This document shows, piece by piece, positions 49,959 to 59,127 of a stretch of 64,000 bases of DNA. The position numbers and the translations under genes are program-made. The notes under the pieces are model-generated. The model had not been told where the DNA came from, made no database searches, and saw only the letters and a program-made list of their open reading frames with translations. The DNA is from Thalassospira tepidiphila MCCC 1A03514 (GTDB taxonomy: Bacteria; Pseudomonadota; Alphaproteobacteria; Rhodospirillales; Thalassospiraceae). The stretch covers positions 124,001 to 188,000 of the forward strand of contig NZ_JPVZ01000003.1 of the NCBI RefSeq assembly GCF_001662875.1. The letters run 5' to 3'. Each line of letters opens with the position of its first letter. Position 1 is the first letter of the stretch.

Positions 49959-51659
49959 ATGAAGACTTTTGCGAATCTGAATATCGGGACCAAACTTTCC
50001 ATTTTGCCGGTTATTGCGGTTATTGCGATCATCGCTGTCAGCCTGATTGGCGGGCGGGCCATCATGTCACTTTCAGATGGTCTGGAGTTCGCTGTCAGCA
50101 AGGCATATCCCGAGGTCAAGGATATTGGCGAGATTGATCGTAATGTGACCCGGGTGCACCAGACCCTTTATCGCATGCTGTCCTGGTCGGCCGCCGGTGT
50201 TGAAGGCGACCGGATGGAAGCCGTTTCCCAGGATCTTGAAACCCAGATCGAAGAAGCGCGTCAGTCCTTTGTGACGTTGCTTGAAAACGAAAGTCTCCCG
50301 GAATCCGGTCGCCAGATGTCGGTTGATGCGCAGGAACGCTTTGATGGCTATCTTGGCAAGGTCAATCAGGTCCTTGGCATGCTCGACATCGACTATACCG
50401 GGGCGCTCAGCTTTTCCTGGTCTGCACAGTCCGACTATGAAGCACTGATGGATATTCTTTCCAAGCTGCGCGGAACCGCAGAACTCAGAATGGACAGTGC
50501 GAGCGGTGCGGCCATGGCGGTTGGCAGTTCAGCCCAAGATCAGACAATTATCGCAGCTGTGTCGGCATCGATCGCCATGGCGGTGATCAGTTTTGTCATC
50601 GCAAGCCTGATCGGGGCGCCGGTCAAAAAGCTGACCCATGTCATGCGCGAAATTGCCGAAGGCAAAACCGATATTTCGGTTCCCTATACCGCACGCAAGG
50701 ATGAGATGGGCAAGATGGCCGATGCGGTTGAAGTGTTCCGCCAGAACGCCGAAAGCCTTGAAGCCGCCGAAGAACAGCGCCTGCAGGACGAAGCCCGCGC
50801 AGTCGAGGAAAAACGCCAGATCATGCAGGAACTGGCGCGCGATATTGAAACGTCGGTACAGGGCACAGCAACGGCTGTCAGTGCCGCGATCGAGGAAATC
50901 GGCGCATCCGCATCGGCCCTTCTCGACAATGCCGAACGCACCGACCATCAGAGCGAGAACGCCTTTGATGCATCCGGCAAGTCCAGCCACAACATGGGCG
51001 AGATCGCCCAGGCGGCATCCGGCCTGGCTTCGGCGATTGCCAATATCAGCGAGGAAATCCAGAAAAGTAGCCGTCAGGCACAGGAAGCCAGCGAACAGGC
51101 CCGCGACGCGGATGAGAAAATCCGCCGTCTTGAAGAAGCCAGCATCCGCATCGAGGATGTCGCTGCCCTGATCGGCAATATTGCCGAACAGACCAACCTT
51201 CTGGCCCTTAACGCCACGATTGAATCCGCCCGTGCCGGTGAGGCCGGCAAAGGGTTTGCCGTTGTTGCCAACGAGGTCAAAAACCTTGCCAGCCAGACGG
51301 CGAAATCGACCGAGGAAATTGCATCTGAAATTGCCAATGTCCGTGCCGAAACCGGGCAGGCGGTCGAAGCGATCCGAACGATTGTCGAAAGCGTTCAGGG
51401 CATCAACGAAATTCTGAGACTGACGGCTGAATCTGTCATGGAGCAAGGCAACGCGACAGGCCAGATCAGCACCAGTATCACCGAGGCTGCCGGTTATGCG
51501 GAAACCGTGTCAGGCGGCATTGGTGATGTGCGCGACATTGCCCGGGCGACCCGTGATTCTGCGGGAAGTGTGGGCGAGGCAACCGCAGAGCTTAGCCGCG
51601 AAATGGCAGGGCTAAGCAGTTCGGTTGATGGTCTTGTTGCACGGCTGCGCGCCGTCTGA
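49959..51659 (+). CDS. Methyl-accepting chemotaxis protein
   Basis: This 566-residue receptor has an N-terminal membrane helix (about residues 10-35), a 150-residue periplasmic domain, a second membrane helix near 180-205, a HAMP segment ([20 protein letters not shown]), and a long cytosolic coiled coil with the conserved tip [44 protein letters not shown]. The tip region passes signal to CheA and CheW. The ATG at 49959 gives the usual short basic start; an upstream ATG at 49935 is possible. It lies directly after the truncated patatin gene and before the Cache gene, suggesting one sensory module. Confidence 0.93.
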   Translation: MKTFANLNIGTKLSILPVIAVIAIIAVSLIGGRAIMSLSDGLEFAVSKAYPEVKDIGEIDRNVTRVHQTLYRMLSWSAAGVEGDRMEAVSQDLETQIEEARQSFVTLLENESLPESGRQMSVDAQERFDGYLGKVNQVLGMLDIDYTGALSFSWSAQSDYEALMDILSKLRGTAELRMDSASGAAMAVGSSAQDQTIIAAVSASIAMAVISFVIASLIGAPVKKLTHVMREIAEGKTDISVPYTARKDEMGKMADAVEVFRQNAESLEAAEEQRLQDEARAVEEKRQIMQELARDIETSVQGTATAVSAAIEEIGASASALLDNAERTDHQSENAFDASGKSSHNMGEIAQAASGLASAIANISEEIQKSSRQAQEASEQARDADEKIRRLEEASIRIEDVAALIGNIAEQTNLLALNATIESARAGEAGKGFAVVANEVKNLASQTAKSTEEIASEIANVRAETGQAVEAIRTIVESVQGINEILRLTAESVMEQGNATGQISTSITEAAGYAETVSGGIGDVRDIARATRDSAGSVGEATAELSREMAGLSSSVDGLVARLRAV

Positions 51660-51738
51660 CGGACCTTTGTGTTCATTTGTTTCAACCAACCAATCGTCAA
51701 TCACGACATCTATCTATGATCAACAAGGGAAATTCAGG

Positions 51739-52209
51739 ATGAATAAGGTTTTGCGTTCTTTCGGTGCGGCTCTGGCGTCGTTGCTGATGGTTTTGAGTGT
51801 ATCGTCGGCCATGGCCCAGGATAAGGAAGCAACTGCCAAGGATCTGGTGGATAAGGCAATCGCCCTTTATGACGACGTCGGGCAGGAGAAATCCTTTGAT
51901 ATGTTCAACGACAAGTCCGGTGAATTCGTATTTGACGAGTTTTACGTCATTGTTGCTGATGGCGAAAAAGGCACGTTCCTGACACACGCGATCAACCCGA
52001 AGCTTGTTAACAACCCGGGCCTTTGGGACCTTCAGGATGTGAACAGCAAGTTCATCATTCGTGACATGGTCGAAACCGGAAAGGCATCGCCGGATGGTGG
52101 TTGGTCCAACTACACGTGGACTCATCCGCAGACCAAAAAACTTGCCGAAAAGAAAACCTGGGTGAAAGCCCATGACGGCAAGATTTTCATGGTGGGCTAT
52201 TACGACTAA
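51739..52209 (+). CDS. Exported single-Cache-domain protein
   Basis: This 156-residue protein has a signal peptide (MNKVLRSFGAALASLLMVLSVSSAMAQ) and a Cache-type sensor domain: VDKAIALYDDVGQEKSFDMFNDKSGEFVFDEFYVIVADGEKGTFLTHAINPKLV, ending WVKAHDGKIFMVGYYD. Soluble periplasmic Cache proteins bind small ligands and may feed a chemoreceptor. The gene is 79 bases after the chemoreceptor and starts with AAGGGAAATTCAGG. It ends with a strong terminator. The ligand is unknown. Confidence 0.88.
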   Translation: MNKVLRSFGAALASLLMVLSVSSAMAQDKEATAKDLVDKAIALYDDVGQEKSFDMFNDKSGEFVFDEFYVIVADGEKGTFLTHAINPKLVNNPGLWDLQDVNSKFIIRDMVETGKASPDGGWSNYTWTHPQTKKLAEKKTWVKAHDGKIFMVGYYD

Positions 52210-52231
52210 GAAGTAATAATTTCCAAAAAGC

Positions 52232-52256
52232 AAAAACCGCCTTCGGGCGGTTTTTG
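52232..52256 (+). terminator. Terminator after the Cache gene
   Basis: AAAAACCGCC pairs with GGCGGTTTTT around TTCG, a very stable hairpin followed by GTGTTTC. Confidence 0.9.
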
Positions 52257-52613
52257 TGTTTCAAGTAAAATGGATCGAATAGTAAAATATTTGTTAAGTT
52301 AAATGAGTGGGATTTCGTGTGAATAGTTTAGAAAATACTTAACATAAATCTGTTCAAAAGTGCGATTTAGTATATGAGTCAACAGATTTAATATATCTAA
52401 GTATATGTAATCGCGCATTTTGTCACATCACTATTGAATAATTGTCTCAAATGTAGCGGCTTAAAATCATTATAATGATGGCTGTATCTACAGGTCCGCA
52501 AAGATGGACTGGTATCTCCTGGGGGTGAGCGGTGGTGCACGCGATGGCATTCTTATCGTTTGCGCCATGTTGTTTGGACCGAACCATTCGGTTTTCAACA
52601 AGGAGATCGCGAC
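52257..52613. other. 357-base AT-rich spacer before the full-length patatin gene
   Basis: There is no credible gene. It includes a perfect palindrome ATCATTATAATGAT at 52466-52479 and several other AT-rich stretches with promoter character. The AAGGAG ribosome site of the patatin gene is at its end. Confidence 0.5.
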
Positions 52614-53792
52614 GTGGAAAAGATCAAACGAGCTATCTTTCTGTCAGGCGGCGGGCCTGCTGTTGGCTTAAGCATCGGGGTGCTTAAGCGTCTGCAGCAG
52701 GAACCGGATATAAAATTTGATATCTGGTCGTCTGCCTGTATTGGCGCTTGGCTCTCGGTTGCCTGGCATCAGGCCGACGAGGGTCAGGAACTTGACCAGA
52801 CCATCACCTTCTTTCGTAAAATTTTCCGACCCGCAAGTGTCTATGAACGGTTCCCGATTGCATCGGCCTTTGCACCGGACTTCTTTTCTGATTTCACCAA
52901 CAAACTCAATTACTTCTTTAACCCTAACAGCTATCAGGGGCTGATCGTGCCCGACGCCATCGGCGAGGCCGTTGAACATGTGCAGCATTTCATGGGCAAT
53001 CCGAAATACTGGACGCCGCACAATTTCAACGATGTTTTGCTAAACGGTTTTCTGGCGGCAAATCCCCTGTCGCGTCTTCTGGTCGGATCGATCTATCAGA
53101 CCCAGACCAAGGGACTGGCCAAGATCTATTCACCAGACAGCATGTTTTTGGACCGGCTGAACTTTGATCGGCTGTATCAACCCGACAAGCCGGCCATGTT
53201 CCACAACGCCTATAACCTTTCCAAACAGCGGCTTGAACTTTTCACCAACAAACCAGATCACTACGACCTGCCACAGATGAACGCGCAGACGCTGTGTGCC
53301 TGTTCTGCCTTGCCGTTTATCGAAGAGCCGGTCGAAATCAACGGCGATACCTATTGCGAAGGGGCGACTGTTGATACGGTCAACTTCTTTGATTTTCTGC
53401 GCCTGCATCCGGATGTTGATGAGGTCTGGGTAAGTCGTATTCTTGATCTTAAGCAGGTGCGTCAGCCAGAAAACCTGTATGACGCGCTCAACAACCTGAT
53501 CATGCTGTTTGCCGCATCGGCCAGCGAAGACGCTGTTGCTGCCTTCAAACGTGAAGTCGCCGAAAGTGGCCGCAAGATCGATATCGTTGAAATCCCGGTT
53601 TCCCCGCACATCAACTATGACTGGACGTGGGAAAACCTTGATCGCGGGATCGAGGATGGCTTTGAGTCAACCGATCACATGATTGCGGATTACCGCCAAC
53701 GCAAACGTCAGGAAAAGTCTGTTAAAAGTTTGCGCGAAGGCGCGATGCGCATTCTGCCTGAATTCCAAAGCCGGTTTCCGCGCTTTGTGTAA
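52614..53792 (+). CDS. Patatin-like protein with Cys/Glu in place of Ser/Asp
   Basis: This 392-residue protein has the patatin layout: the oxyanion loop LSGGGPAVG at residues 10-18, then the nucleophile elbow region WSSACIGAW near residue 42, and ACSALPFIEEPVEINGDTYCEGATVD near residue 250. In ordinary patatins the elbow is Gly-x-Ser-x-Gly and the acid loop Asp-Gly-[Gly/Ala]. Here these read Ser-Ala-Cys-Ile-Gly (Cys42) and Glu-Gly-Ala (Glu249). The C-terminal 120 residues match the truncated paralogue. The start is a GTG behind AAGGAG. Function is unknown: it might be a Cys-based lipase or acyltransferase, or it might be inactive. Confidence 0.85.
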   Translation: MEKIKRAIFLSGGGPAVGLSIGVLKRLQQEPDIKFDIWSSACIGAWLSVAWHQADEGQELDQTITFFRKIFRPASVYERFPIASAFAPDFFSDFTNKLNYFFNPNSYQGLIVPDAIGEAVEHVQHFMGNPKYWTPHNFNDVLLNGFLAANPLSRLLVGSIYQTQTKGLAKIYSPDSMFLDRLNFDRLYQPDKPAMFHNAYNLSKQRLELFTNKPDHYDLPQMNAQTLCACSALPFIEEPVEINGDTYCEGATVDTVNFFDFLRLHPDVDEVWVSRILDLKQVRQPENLYDALNNLIMLFAASASEDAVAAFKREVAESGRKIDIVEIPVSPHINYDWTWENLDRGIEDGFESTDHMIADYRQRKRQEKSVKSLREGAMRILPEFQSRFPRFV

Positions 53793-53797
53793 GTAAC

Positions 53798-53827
53798 AAA
53801 AAAAGGGCCGCATGATGCGGCCCTTTT
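53798..53827. terminator. Bidirectional terminator between patatin and indolepyruvate oxidoreductase genes
   Basis: AAAAGGGCCGCA pairs with TGCGGCCCTTTT around TGA, with more A on the left. It serves both convergent genes. Confidence 0.9.
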
Positions 53828-53837
53828 GATTTTTGGC

Positions 53838-56800
53838 TTATTCCGCCGCCTTGAGATGTTTGGGCGGGTTGCGGAACTGTTCAAGCAGTTCGGCTTCGCG
53901 CACCTTGACCCTGGTGATGTGTTCTTCCTTGACGTGGCCGTAACCGCGTATGTGTTCGGGCAGGGCCAGCAACGCCTTGGCGATGCGTGCATTTTCGTGG
54001 TTAAGGCCGTCAATCACCTCTGTTACCAGTTTTTCGTAATCCGTGATCAACTGGCGTTCGATCTTGCGTTCCGGGTTGCGGCCAAACGGATCAAGTTTGG
54101 TGCCGCGCAGGAACTTCAGTTTCGCCAGCATGCGGAACGCCGACATCATCCACGGACCGTAAACCGACTTTTGCGGCTTGCCACTTTCGGGATCGGTATT
54201 GGCAAGTGACGGCGGCGCAAGATGGAAGTTGATCTTGTAATCCCCCGTAAAGGTCTGGGTGACCTTTTTCAGGAACGCCGGATCGGTGTAAAGACGGGCA
54301 ACCTCATACTCGTCCTTGTAGGCCAGCAGTTTGAAATAGTATTTCGCCACTGTCCGGGCCAGATCATCTTCATCGCCAAGGCGCTTCTCGGCGGCTGCAA
54401 CCTTATCAACAAGGGTCGTGAAACGGTCGGCATAGGCTGCGTTCTGATAATCGGTCAGGAAGGCGCGGCGCTTGGCGACGATATCGGAAAGCTCGGTCGC
54501 AATCGGGTGGGCTTCGGCCTCGTTCGGGCCGACGATCCCGATCACGCGATCACGGTCATAGGCATACAGGCGTCCCCAATGGAAGGACTGCTTGTTCATA
54601 TCGATCGACACGCCATTAAGCTCAATCGCCTGCATCAGGGCTTCTTCACTGATCGGGATCAGACCGCGCTGCCAGGCAACGCCCAGCATGAACAGGTTGG
54701 TCGCAATCGAATTGCCCATCAGGCGGGTCGCAATGTCGCTGCCTTCAACGAAATGCACCGCATCAGATCCACAGGCGTCACTGATGACCTTCATGTGCTC
54801 GTTGATCTTAAGCTCAAAATCCGGGTTATGGGTAAAGGCGCCGGTAACGGTTTCATGGGTGTTGATCACCGCCTGGGTAAAGTTCCGGCGCATTTTGGCA
54901 AGCCCTTCATAGCTTGCCGCAACCAGAAGGTCACAGCCCAGAACCACATTGGCTTCACCAGCCGGTATGCGCGCGGCATGCAGCTTGTTCTGATCGTTGG
55001 CAAAGCGGATATGGCTGACAACAGCCCCGCCTTTTTGTGCCAAGCCCGCCATATCAAGGCCGACAATACCCTTGCCCTCGATGTGGGCCGCCATTCCAAG
55101 GAGTGCTCCGATCGTGACAACACCCGTGCCGCCAACACCCGTGACAAGAACCGACCATGGTTCGTCAATTTCAGGCAGGGTCGGGCGTGGCAGGCTGGCG
55201 AAGACTGCATCCGTACCGGTATCACCCTTGGCGGCGGCATCGGGTTTGCGAAGTTCGCCGCCTTCGATGGTGACAAAGCTTGGGCAGAAGCCCTTGAGGC
55301 AGGAGAAATCCTTGTTGCACGCCGACTGGTCAATCGCGCGTTTGCGGCCAAACTCGGTTTCGACCGGAACGATGGCAAGGCAGTTCGACTGTTCGCCACA
55401 ATCACCGCAGCCTTCGCAGACCAGATCATTGATAAACACGCGCTTGGGCGGATCAACCATCAGTTTGCGTTTGCGACGACGGCGTTTTTCGGCCGCACAG
55501 GTCTGATCAAAGATCAGGATCGAAACGCCTTCGATCTCACGCAGTTCTTTCTGGGTGTCTTCCAGCGTGTCGCGATGGCGGATATCAACGCCCGGCGCAA
55601 AGTCAGCACCCATCGGGTATTTTTCGGGCTCGTCTGACAAAACGATGATGCGTTTGGCACCTTCGTCAAACATCTGGCGTGTGATTTGCGGCACGGTCAG
55701 TGGCCCGTCAACCGGCTGCCCGCCGGTCATGGCGACCGCGTCGTTAAACAGGATCTTATAGGTGATGTTCACACCCGATGCGACTGCGGCACGCACGGCA
55801 AGGGAGCCTGAATGGTAATAGGTGCCATCGCCCAGGTTCTGGAAGACGTGCTTTGTATGGGTGAACGGTGCCTGTCCGATCCATGTCGCACCTTCGCCGC
55901 CCATATGGGTAAAGGTTTCGGTGGATCGATCCATCCAGTTGACCATGTAATGGCAGCCGATACCGGCCATGGCACGGCTGCCTTCGGGGACCTTGGTTGA
56001 ACTGTTATGCGGGCAACCCGGGCAGAACCAGGGAATGCGTGCAACATCCGGGCGCGGTTCGGCAATTTCCTTTTCTTTTTCGGCAAGCCAGTCGATGCGT
56101 TCATGAATGGCCGGGCTGTCATAGAACCGCTTGATCCGTTCGGCCAGAACCACGGCAACACGGGCAGGGGTCAGTTCGTCCATCGATGGCAGGATCCATT
56201 CGCCCTTTTCATCGAACTTGCCGATCACGGTCGGGCGGACGTCTTCGCGCCAGTTATAAAGCTGTTCCTTGACCTGGTTTTCCATCACCGCGCGTTTTTC
56301 TTCGACGACGATGATTTCCTCAAGCCCCAGGGCGAACTCGCGGACATCCTCGCGGTTCAGTGGCCAGCTCATGCCGACCTTAAGCACGCGAATGCCGATC
56401 TTGGCGGCGTCTTCTTCGGAAATGCCAAGGTCATCAAATGCCTGCATGACATCAAGATAGGCCTTGCCGGTGGTAATGATGCCAAGCCGCGCATTCGGGC
56501 TGTCGATCACGGTTTTATTCAGCTTGTTCGCCCGCGCATATGCCAGTGCGGCATAGAGCTTGTATTTCATCAGGCGATGTTCTTGCTCCTTGGGCGTATC
56601 GGGCCAACGGATATGCAGGCCGCCCTCGGGCATGGGGAAATCGGTCGGGATGACGGGGGTAATGCGATCCGGTGCGACATCGGCCGCGGCCGAACTTTCC
56701 ACCGTTTCGGCGATGGTTTTCATCGCCACCCAGCAACCGGAATAGCGGCTCATCGCCCAGCCATGCAGGCCGTAATCGAGAATGTCCTGAACACCGGACG

Positions 56801-57323
56801 GGTTAAGAACCGGGATCTGCGCATCGATAAAGGCATATTCGGTCTGATGGGGCAGGGTGGATGATTTGCAACTGTGGTCATCACCGGCCAGAACCAGAAC
56901 ACCGCCATGCTTGGACGTGCCGGCATGGTTGGCGTGTTTGAAAACGTCACCGGACCGGTCAACACCCGGGCCCTTGCCATACCACATGCCAAAGACGCCA
57001 TCATATTTGGCATCCTTGTACATATTAACCTGCTGACTGCCCCAAACGACGGTGGCAGCAAGGTCTTCGTTCACACCCGGCTGAAATTCGATCTGCTGCT
57101 TGGTCAGGAATTTTTGGGCGCGCCAAAGTTGCTGATCAAGTCCACCAAGCGGCGATCCGCGATATCCCGAAATGCACCCGGCGGTATTAAGCCCCGCGCG
57201 CGCATCAAGCTGGCGCTGCATCAGGGGCAAACGGACCAGTGCCTGGATACCTGTAAGGTAAACCCGGCCTTCCTCAAGCGTGTATTTGTCGTCGAGTTGG
57301 ACTGCCGCCAATTGTTGTGCCAT
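53838..57323 (-). CDS. Fused indolepyruvate:ferredoxin oxidoreductase
   Basis: This 1161-residue enzyme decarboxylates aryl pyruvates (from Trp, Phe, Tyr) to aryl-acetyl-CoA with thiamine diphosphate and iron-sulfur clusters. It is the fused single-chain form. Visible parts: a pyrimidine-type N-terminal domain (GYRGSPLGGLDQQLW), a TPP-binding domain (IPWFCPGCPHNSS, then MGGEGATWIGQAPF), a cysteine-rich segment (DLVCEGCGDCGEQSNC, then SCLKGFCPSF) for iron-sulfur clusters, and a C-terminal gamma-type domain (VTGVGGTGVVTIGALLGMAAHIEGKG). The ATG at 57323 has an AGGGAGACC site. Four TGACCTT-type motifs lie upstream of its start and may bind a regulator of aromatic amino acid catabolism. Confidence 0.95.
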   Translation of the reverse strand: MAQQLAAVQLDDKYTLEEGRVYLTGIQALVRLPLMQRQLDARAGLNTAGCISGYRGSPLGGLDQQLWRAQKFLTKQQIEFQPGVNEDLAATVVWGSQQVNMYKDAKYDGVFGMWYGKGPGVDRSGDVFKHANHAGTSKHGGVLVLAGDDHSCKSSTLPHQTEYAFIDAQIPVLNPSGVQDILDYGLHGWAMSRYSGCWVAMKTIAETVESSAAADVAPDRITPVIPTDFPMPEGGLHIRWPDTPKEQEHRLMKYKLYAALAYARANKLNKTVIDSPNARLGIITTGKAYLDVMQAFDDLGISEEDAAKIGIRVLKVGMSWPLNREDVREFALGLEEIIVVEEKRAVMENQVKEQLYNWREDVRPTVIGKFDEKGEWILPSMDELTPARVAVVLAERIKRFYDSPAIHERIDWLAEKEKEIAEPRPDVARIPWFCPGCPHNSSTKVPEGSRAMAGIGCHYMVNWMDRSTETFTHMGGEGATWIGQAPFTHTKHVFQNLGDGTYYHSGSLAVRAAVASGVNITYKILFNDAVAMTGGQPVDGPLTVPQITRQMFDEGAKRIIVLSDEPEKYPMGADFAPGVDIRHRDTLEDTQKELREIEGVSILIFDQTCAAEKRRRRKRKLMVDPPKRVFINDLVCEGCGDCGEQSNCLAIVPVETEFGRKRAIDQSACNKDFSCLKGFCPSFVTIEGGELRKPDAAAKGDTGTDAVFASLPRPTLPEIDEPWSVLVTGVGGTGVVTIGALLGMAAHIEGKGIVGLDMAGLAQKGGAVVSHIRFANDQNKLHAARIPAGEANVVLGCDLLVAASYEGLAKMRRNFTQAVINTHETVTGAFTHNPDFELKINEHMKVISDACGSDAVHFVEGSDIATRLMGNSIATNLFMLGVAWQRGLIPISEEALMQAIELNGVSIDMNKQSFHWGRLYAYDRDRVIGIVGPNEAEAHPIATELSDIVAKRRAFLTDYQNAAYADRFTTLVDKVAAAEKRLGDEDDLARTVAKYYFKLLAYKDEYEVARLYTDPAFLKKVTQTFTGDYKINFHLAPPSLANTDPESGKPQKSVYGPWMMSAFRMLAKLKFLRGTKLDPFGRNPERKIERQLITDYEKLVTEVIDGLNHENARIAKALLALPEHIRGYGHVKEEHITRVKVREAELLEQFRNPPKHLKAAE

Positions 57324-57665
57324 GACCGGTCTCCCTGGGATCTCTCTGATATGCGGGGTCATTTCGGGCCCGATGCACTGCTTTTATTGATATGGGTGTT
57401 TGTGCAGTGTTTCGGTATGACCTTTAATTTATCTGTCAGGTCGGGTGTGCGGGACCTGTGCCTGACCTTGAAATGGTAATAAAGACTGACCTTTTTTCAA
57501 AGCGAAGTCGCATCGCACTATGCAAAACGCCTGATTGCATCTGTTGACGTAAGGTCAACTTATTATTTACTTATTCCGGTACCGATTTACGCGCAATAAA
57601 ATTGCGGCCCTGTTGCGCTGCACTCGGCTGACAGGATGTCTTTTTGGGTTCGCGGAGGTGAAGTT
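57324..57665. other. 342-base region with repeated TGACCTT motifs
   Basis: TGACCTT occurs at 57418-57424, 57463-57469 and 57487-57493, and the inverse AAGGTCA at 57551-57557 inside the dyad GTTGAC-GTAAG-GTCAAC (57543-57559). The spacer is divergent between the oxidoreductase gene and the AT-rich orphan gene. No coding sequence is credible. Confidence 0.5.
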
Positions 57666-58445
57666 TTGGAAGAGTCGTTGATAACAAAGATGCTCGACAC
57701 CTTTGATTTGAAGGCGCTCATTAGTGTCGGCGCTGGTGCTTTGGTAACCCATATGCTGCATAGCTGGAAATCAGAGCGTGCAGAAAAAGTTACGGAAGTT
57801 CGCTGTATAAATGCTGCCGTGATTACCGCGAAGAACATTTGCGAGTTCTCAATCAATCTCAAAAAGGAGAGCTTCGGCCCTTTTTATACTAAGTATTCTC
57901 AGCAGCATGAGGAGATAGACAAGGCGTTCTCCCGATACTATTCCAAACCTGGGAACGTCGAAATAACTGCCCATGTGAATCTTCTTAAAATCAACAAGTT
58001 AGATCCACCAATTTTTTATCTAAGGTCATTGGTATATGAGCATATGTCTGCGTCTCCAGAGACGATATCACTAGTTAATTTCTTGGCGGACGCTTTGGAG
58101 ACGTTAAATTCATCAATCGACTATCTGAATGATTTGGCTCTTGAACTGTCTAAAATTGATAAATCAAATCATCAGATGGCTATTGAGAAATACTTCGGTC
58201 GAGTTTCCAATGACGGTCACAGTGATACAAGATATCCCGATACGATTGATCAGGTTTTGAGAGCTTTAGACGCTACAATTTTCTTCAGCATGAAGGTCTG
58301 TGACGAGTTGGCAAAATCTTCCCAAAATATAGTAAACTCGATTTACGTTCGTAAGCCGACGGCGATTTCGGTCTCATTTGCAAACGAAAAGAGAGAAGGG
58401 CTCGTACCGAGTGATTCGGAATTCCCCGCATGGGAAACGAAGTAA
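57666..58445 (+). CDS. AT-rich orphan protein with one membrane segment
   Basis: This 259-residue protein has an N-terminal hydrophobic segment (LKALISVGAGALVTHML) and a long helical rest without known motifs (KNICEFSINLKKESFGPFYTKYSQQHEEIDKAF, LADALETLNSSIDYLNDLALELSKID). Base composition is clearly AT-richer than the surrounding genes, with codons such as AAA, ATA and TTA in use, suggesting recent arrival. A TTG at 57666 lies seven bases behind GGAGGT, a strong ribosome site, and is chosen; an ATG at 57636 is less supported. Such membrane-anchored orphan genes are common in accessory DNA, including defence systems, but no partner is adjacent. Function unknown. Confidence 0.7.
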   Translation: MEESLITKMLDTFDLKALISVGAGALVTHMLHSWKSERAEKVTEVRCINAAVITAKNICEFSINLKKESFGPFYTKYSQQHEEIDKAFSRYYSKPGNVEITAHVNLLKINKLDPPIFYLRSLVYEHMSASPETISLVNFLADALETLNSSIDYLNDLALELSKIDKSNHQMAIEKYFGRVSNDGHSDTRYPDTIDQVLRALDATIFFSMKVCDELAKSSQNIVNSIYVRKPTAISVSFANEKREGLVPSDSEFPAWETK

Positions 58446-58521
58446 CCTTAGCGGTTTCAACCTCTATTAAGTCTCGCAGACAGAGGCTATGGAGTCATCT
58501 GCTCGAACGGATAAGGGAAAA

Positions 58522-58968
58522 ATGGATCAACGTGTTTCGCTGATTACTCTGGGTGTTGCGGATCTGGATCGATCGCGGCGTTTTTACGAAGGTGGCCTTG
58601 GTTGGCAAATGACCGAGATGGTCGAAGGGCAGGTGGTGTTTTACCAACTCTCCAACGGTTTGGCCCTAGGTCTGTTCGGGCGCGAAGCGCTTAAGGAAGA
58701 CGGGCACTTTGATGACGACACAGGTGCCAGCTTTGCCGGATTGACGCTGGCCTATAACGCGCGCAGCGAAGAAGAAGTCGATCAGGTGATGGCAGAGGCT
58801 GAGAAGGCCGGGGCCAAAATCCAGAAGCCTGCCGAAAAGGTCTTTTGGGGCGGGTATTCCGGTTATTTCCGTGATCCGGATGGCCATGCGTGGGAAGTGG
58901 CGTTTAATCCATTCTGGGAAATTGACGAGAAGGGCAATCTGCACATCCCGCCACAGAAAACCGGGTAG
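58522..58968 (+). CDS. VOC-family (glyoxalase-like) protein
   Basis: This 148-residue protein of the vicinal oxygen chelate fold has the motif RVSLITLGVADLDRSRRFYEGGLGWQ at the N-terminus and GGYSGYFRDPDGHAWEVAFNPFWEI at the C-terminus. The FRDPDGHAWEVA block has the metal-binding Glu. Function cannot be assigned from sequence; it differs from the member at 22011. The ATG at 58522 has AAGGGAAAA upstream. It is single-gene between the orphan gene and the sulfide cluster regulator. Confidence 0.9.
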   Translation: MDQRVSLITLGVADLDRSRRFYEGGLGWQMTEMVEGQVVFYQLSNGLALGLFGREALKEDGHFDDDTGASFAGLTLAYNARSEEEVDQVMAEAEKAGAKIQKPAEKVFWGGYSGYFRDPDGHAWEVAFNPFWEIDEKGNLHIPPQKTG

Positions 58969-59076
58969 GGCGCATTCATCACATCATCACGCCATATCTT
59001 CATAGCACGGGCAGCAACATGCTGCCCGTTTTCATAGATATTCCAAAGTACAGTTGCATCGGGGACAATTTACTTT

Positions 59077-59094
59077 TACATCGAACGTGATGTA
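59077..59094. promoter_or_regulatory. Palindrome upstream of the Crp/Fnr gene
   Basis: TACATC-GAACGT-GATGTA is a perfect inverted repeat ending 33 bases before the regulator start. It is the right size for a dimeric Crp/Fnr or ArsR protein and suggests autoregulation. Confidence 0.55.
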
Positions 59095-59127
59095 GTTTTA
59101 ATCCATGCTTTCAAGGGGGATAAGGTT

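Noticed and set aside
54222-55637. 471-codon antisense frame over the indolepyruvate oxidoreductase
   Set aside because: Long only because of high GC on the other strand; no recognisable domain.
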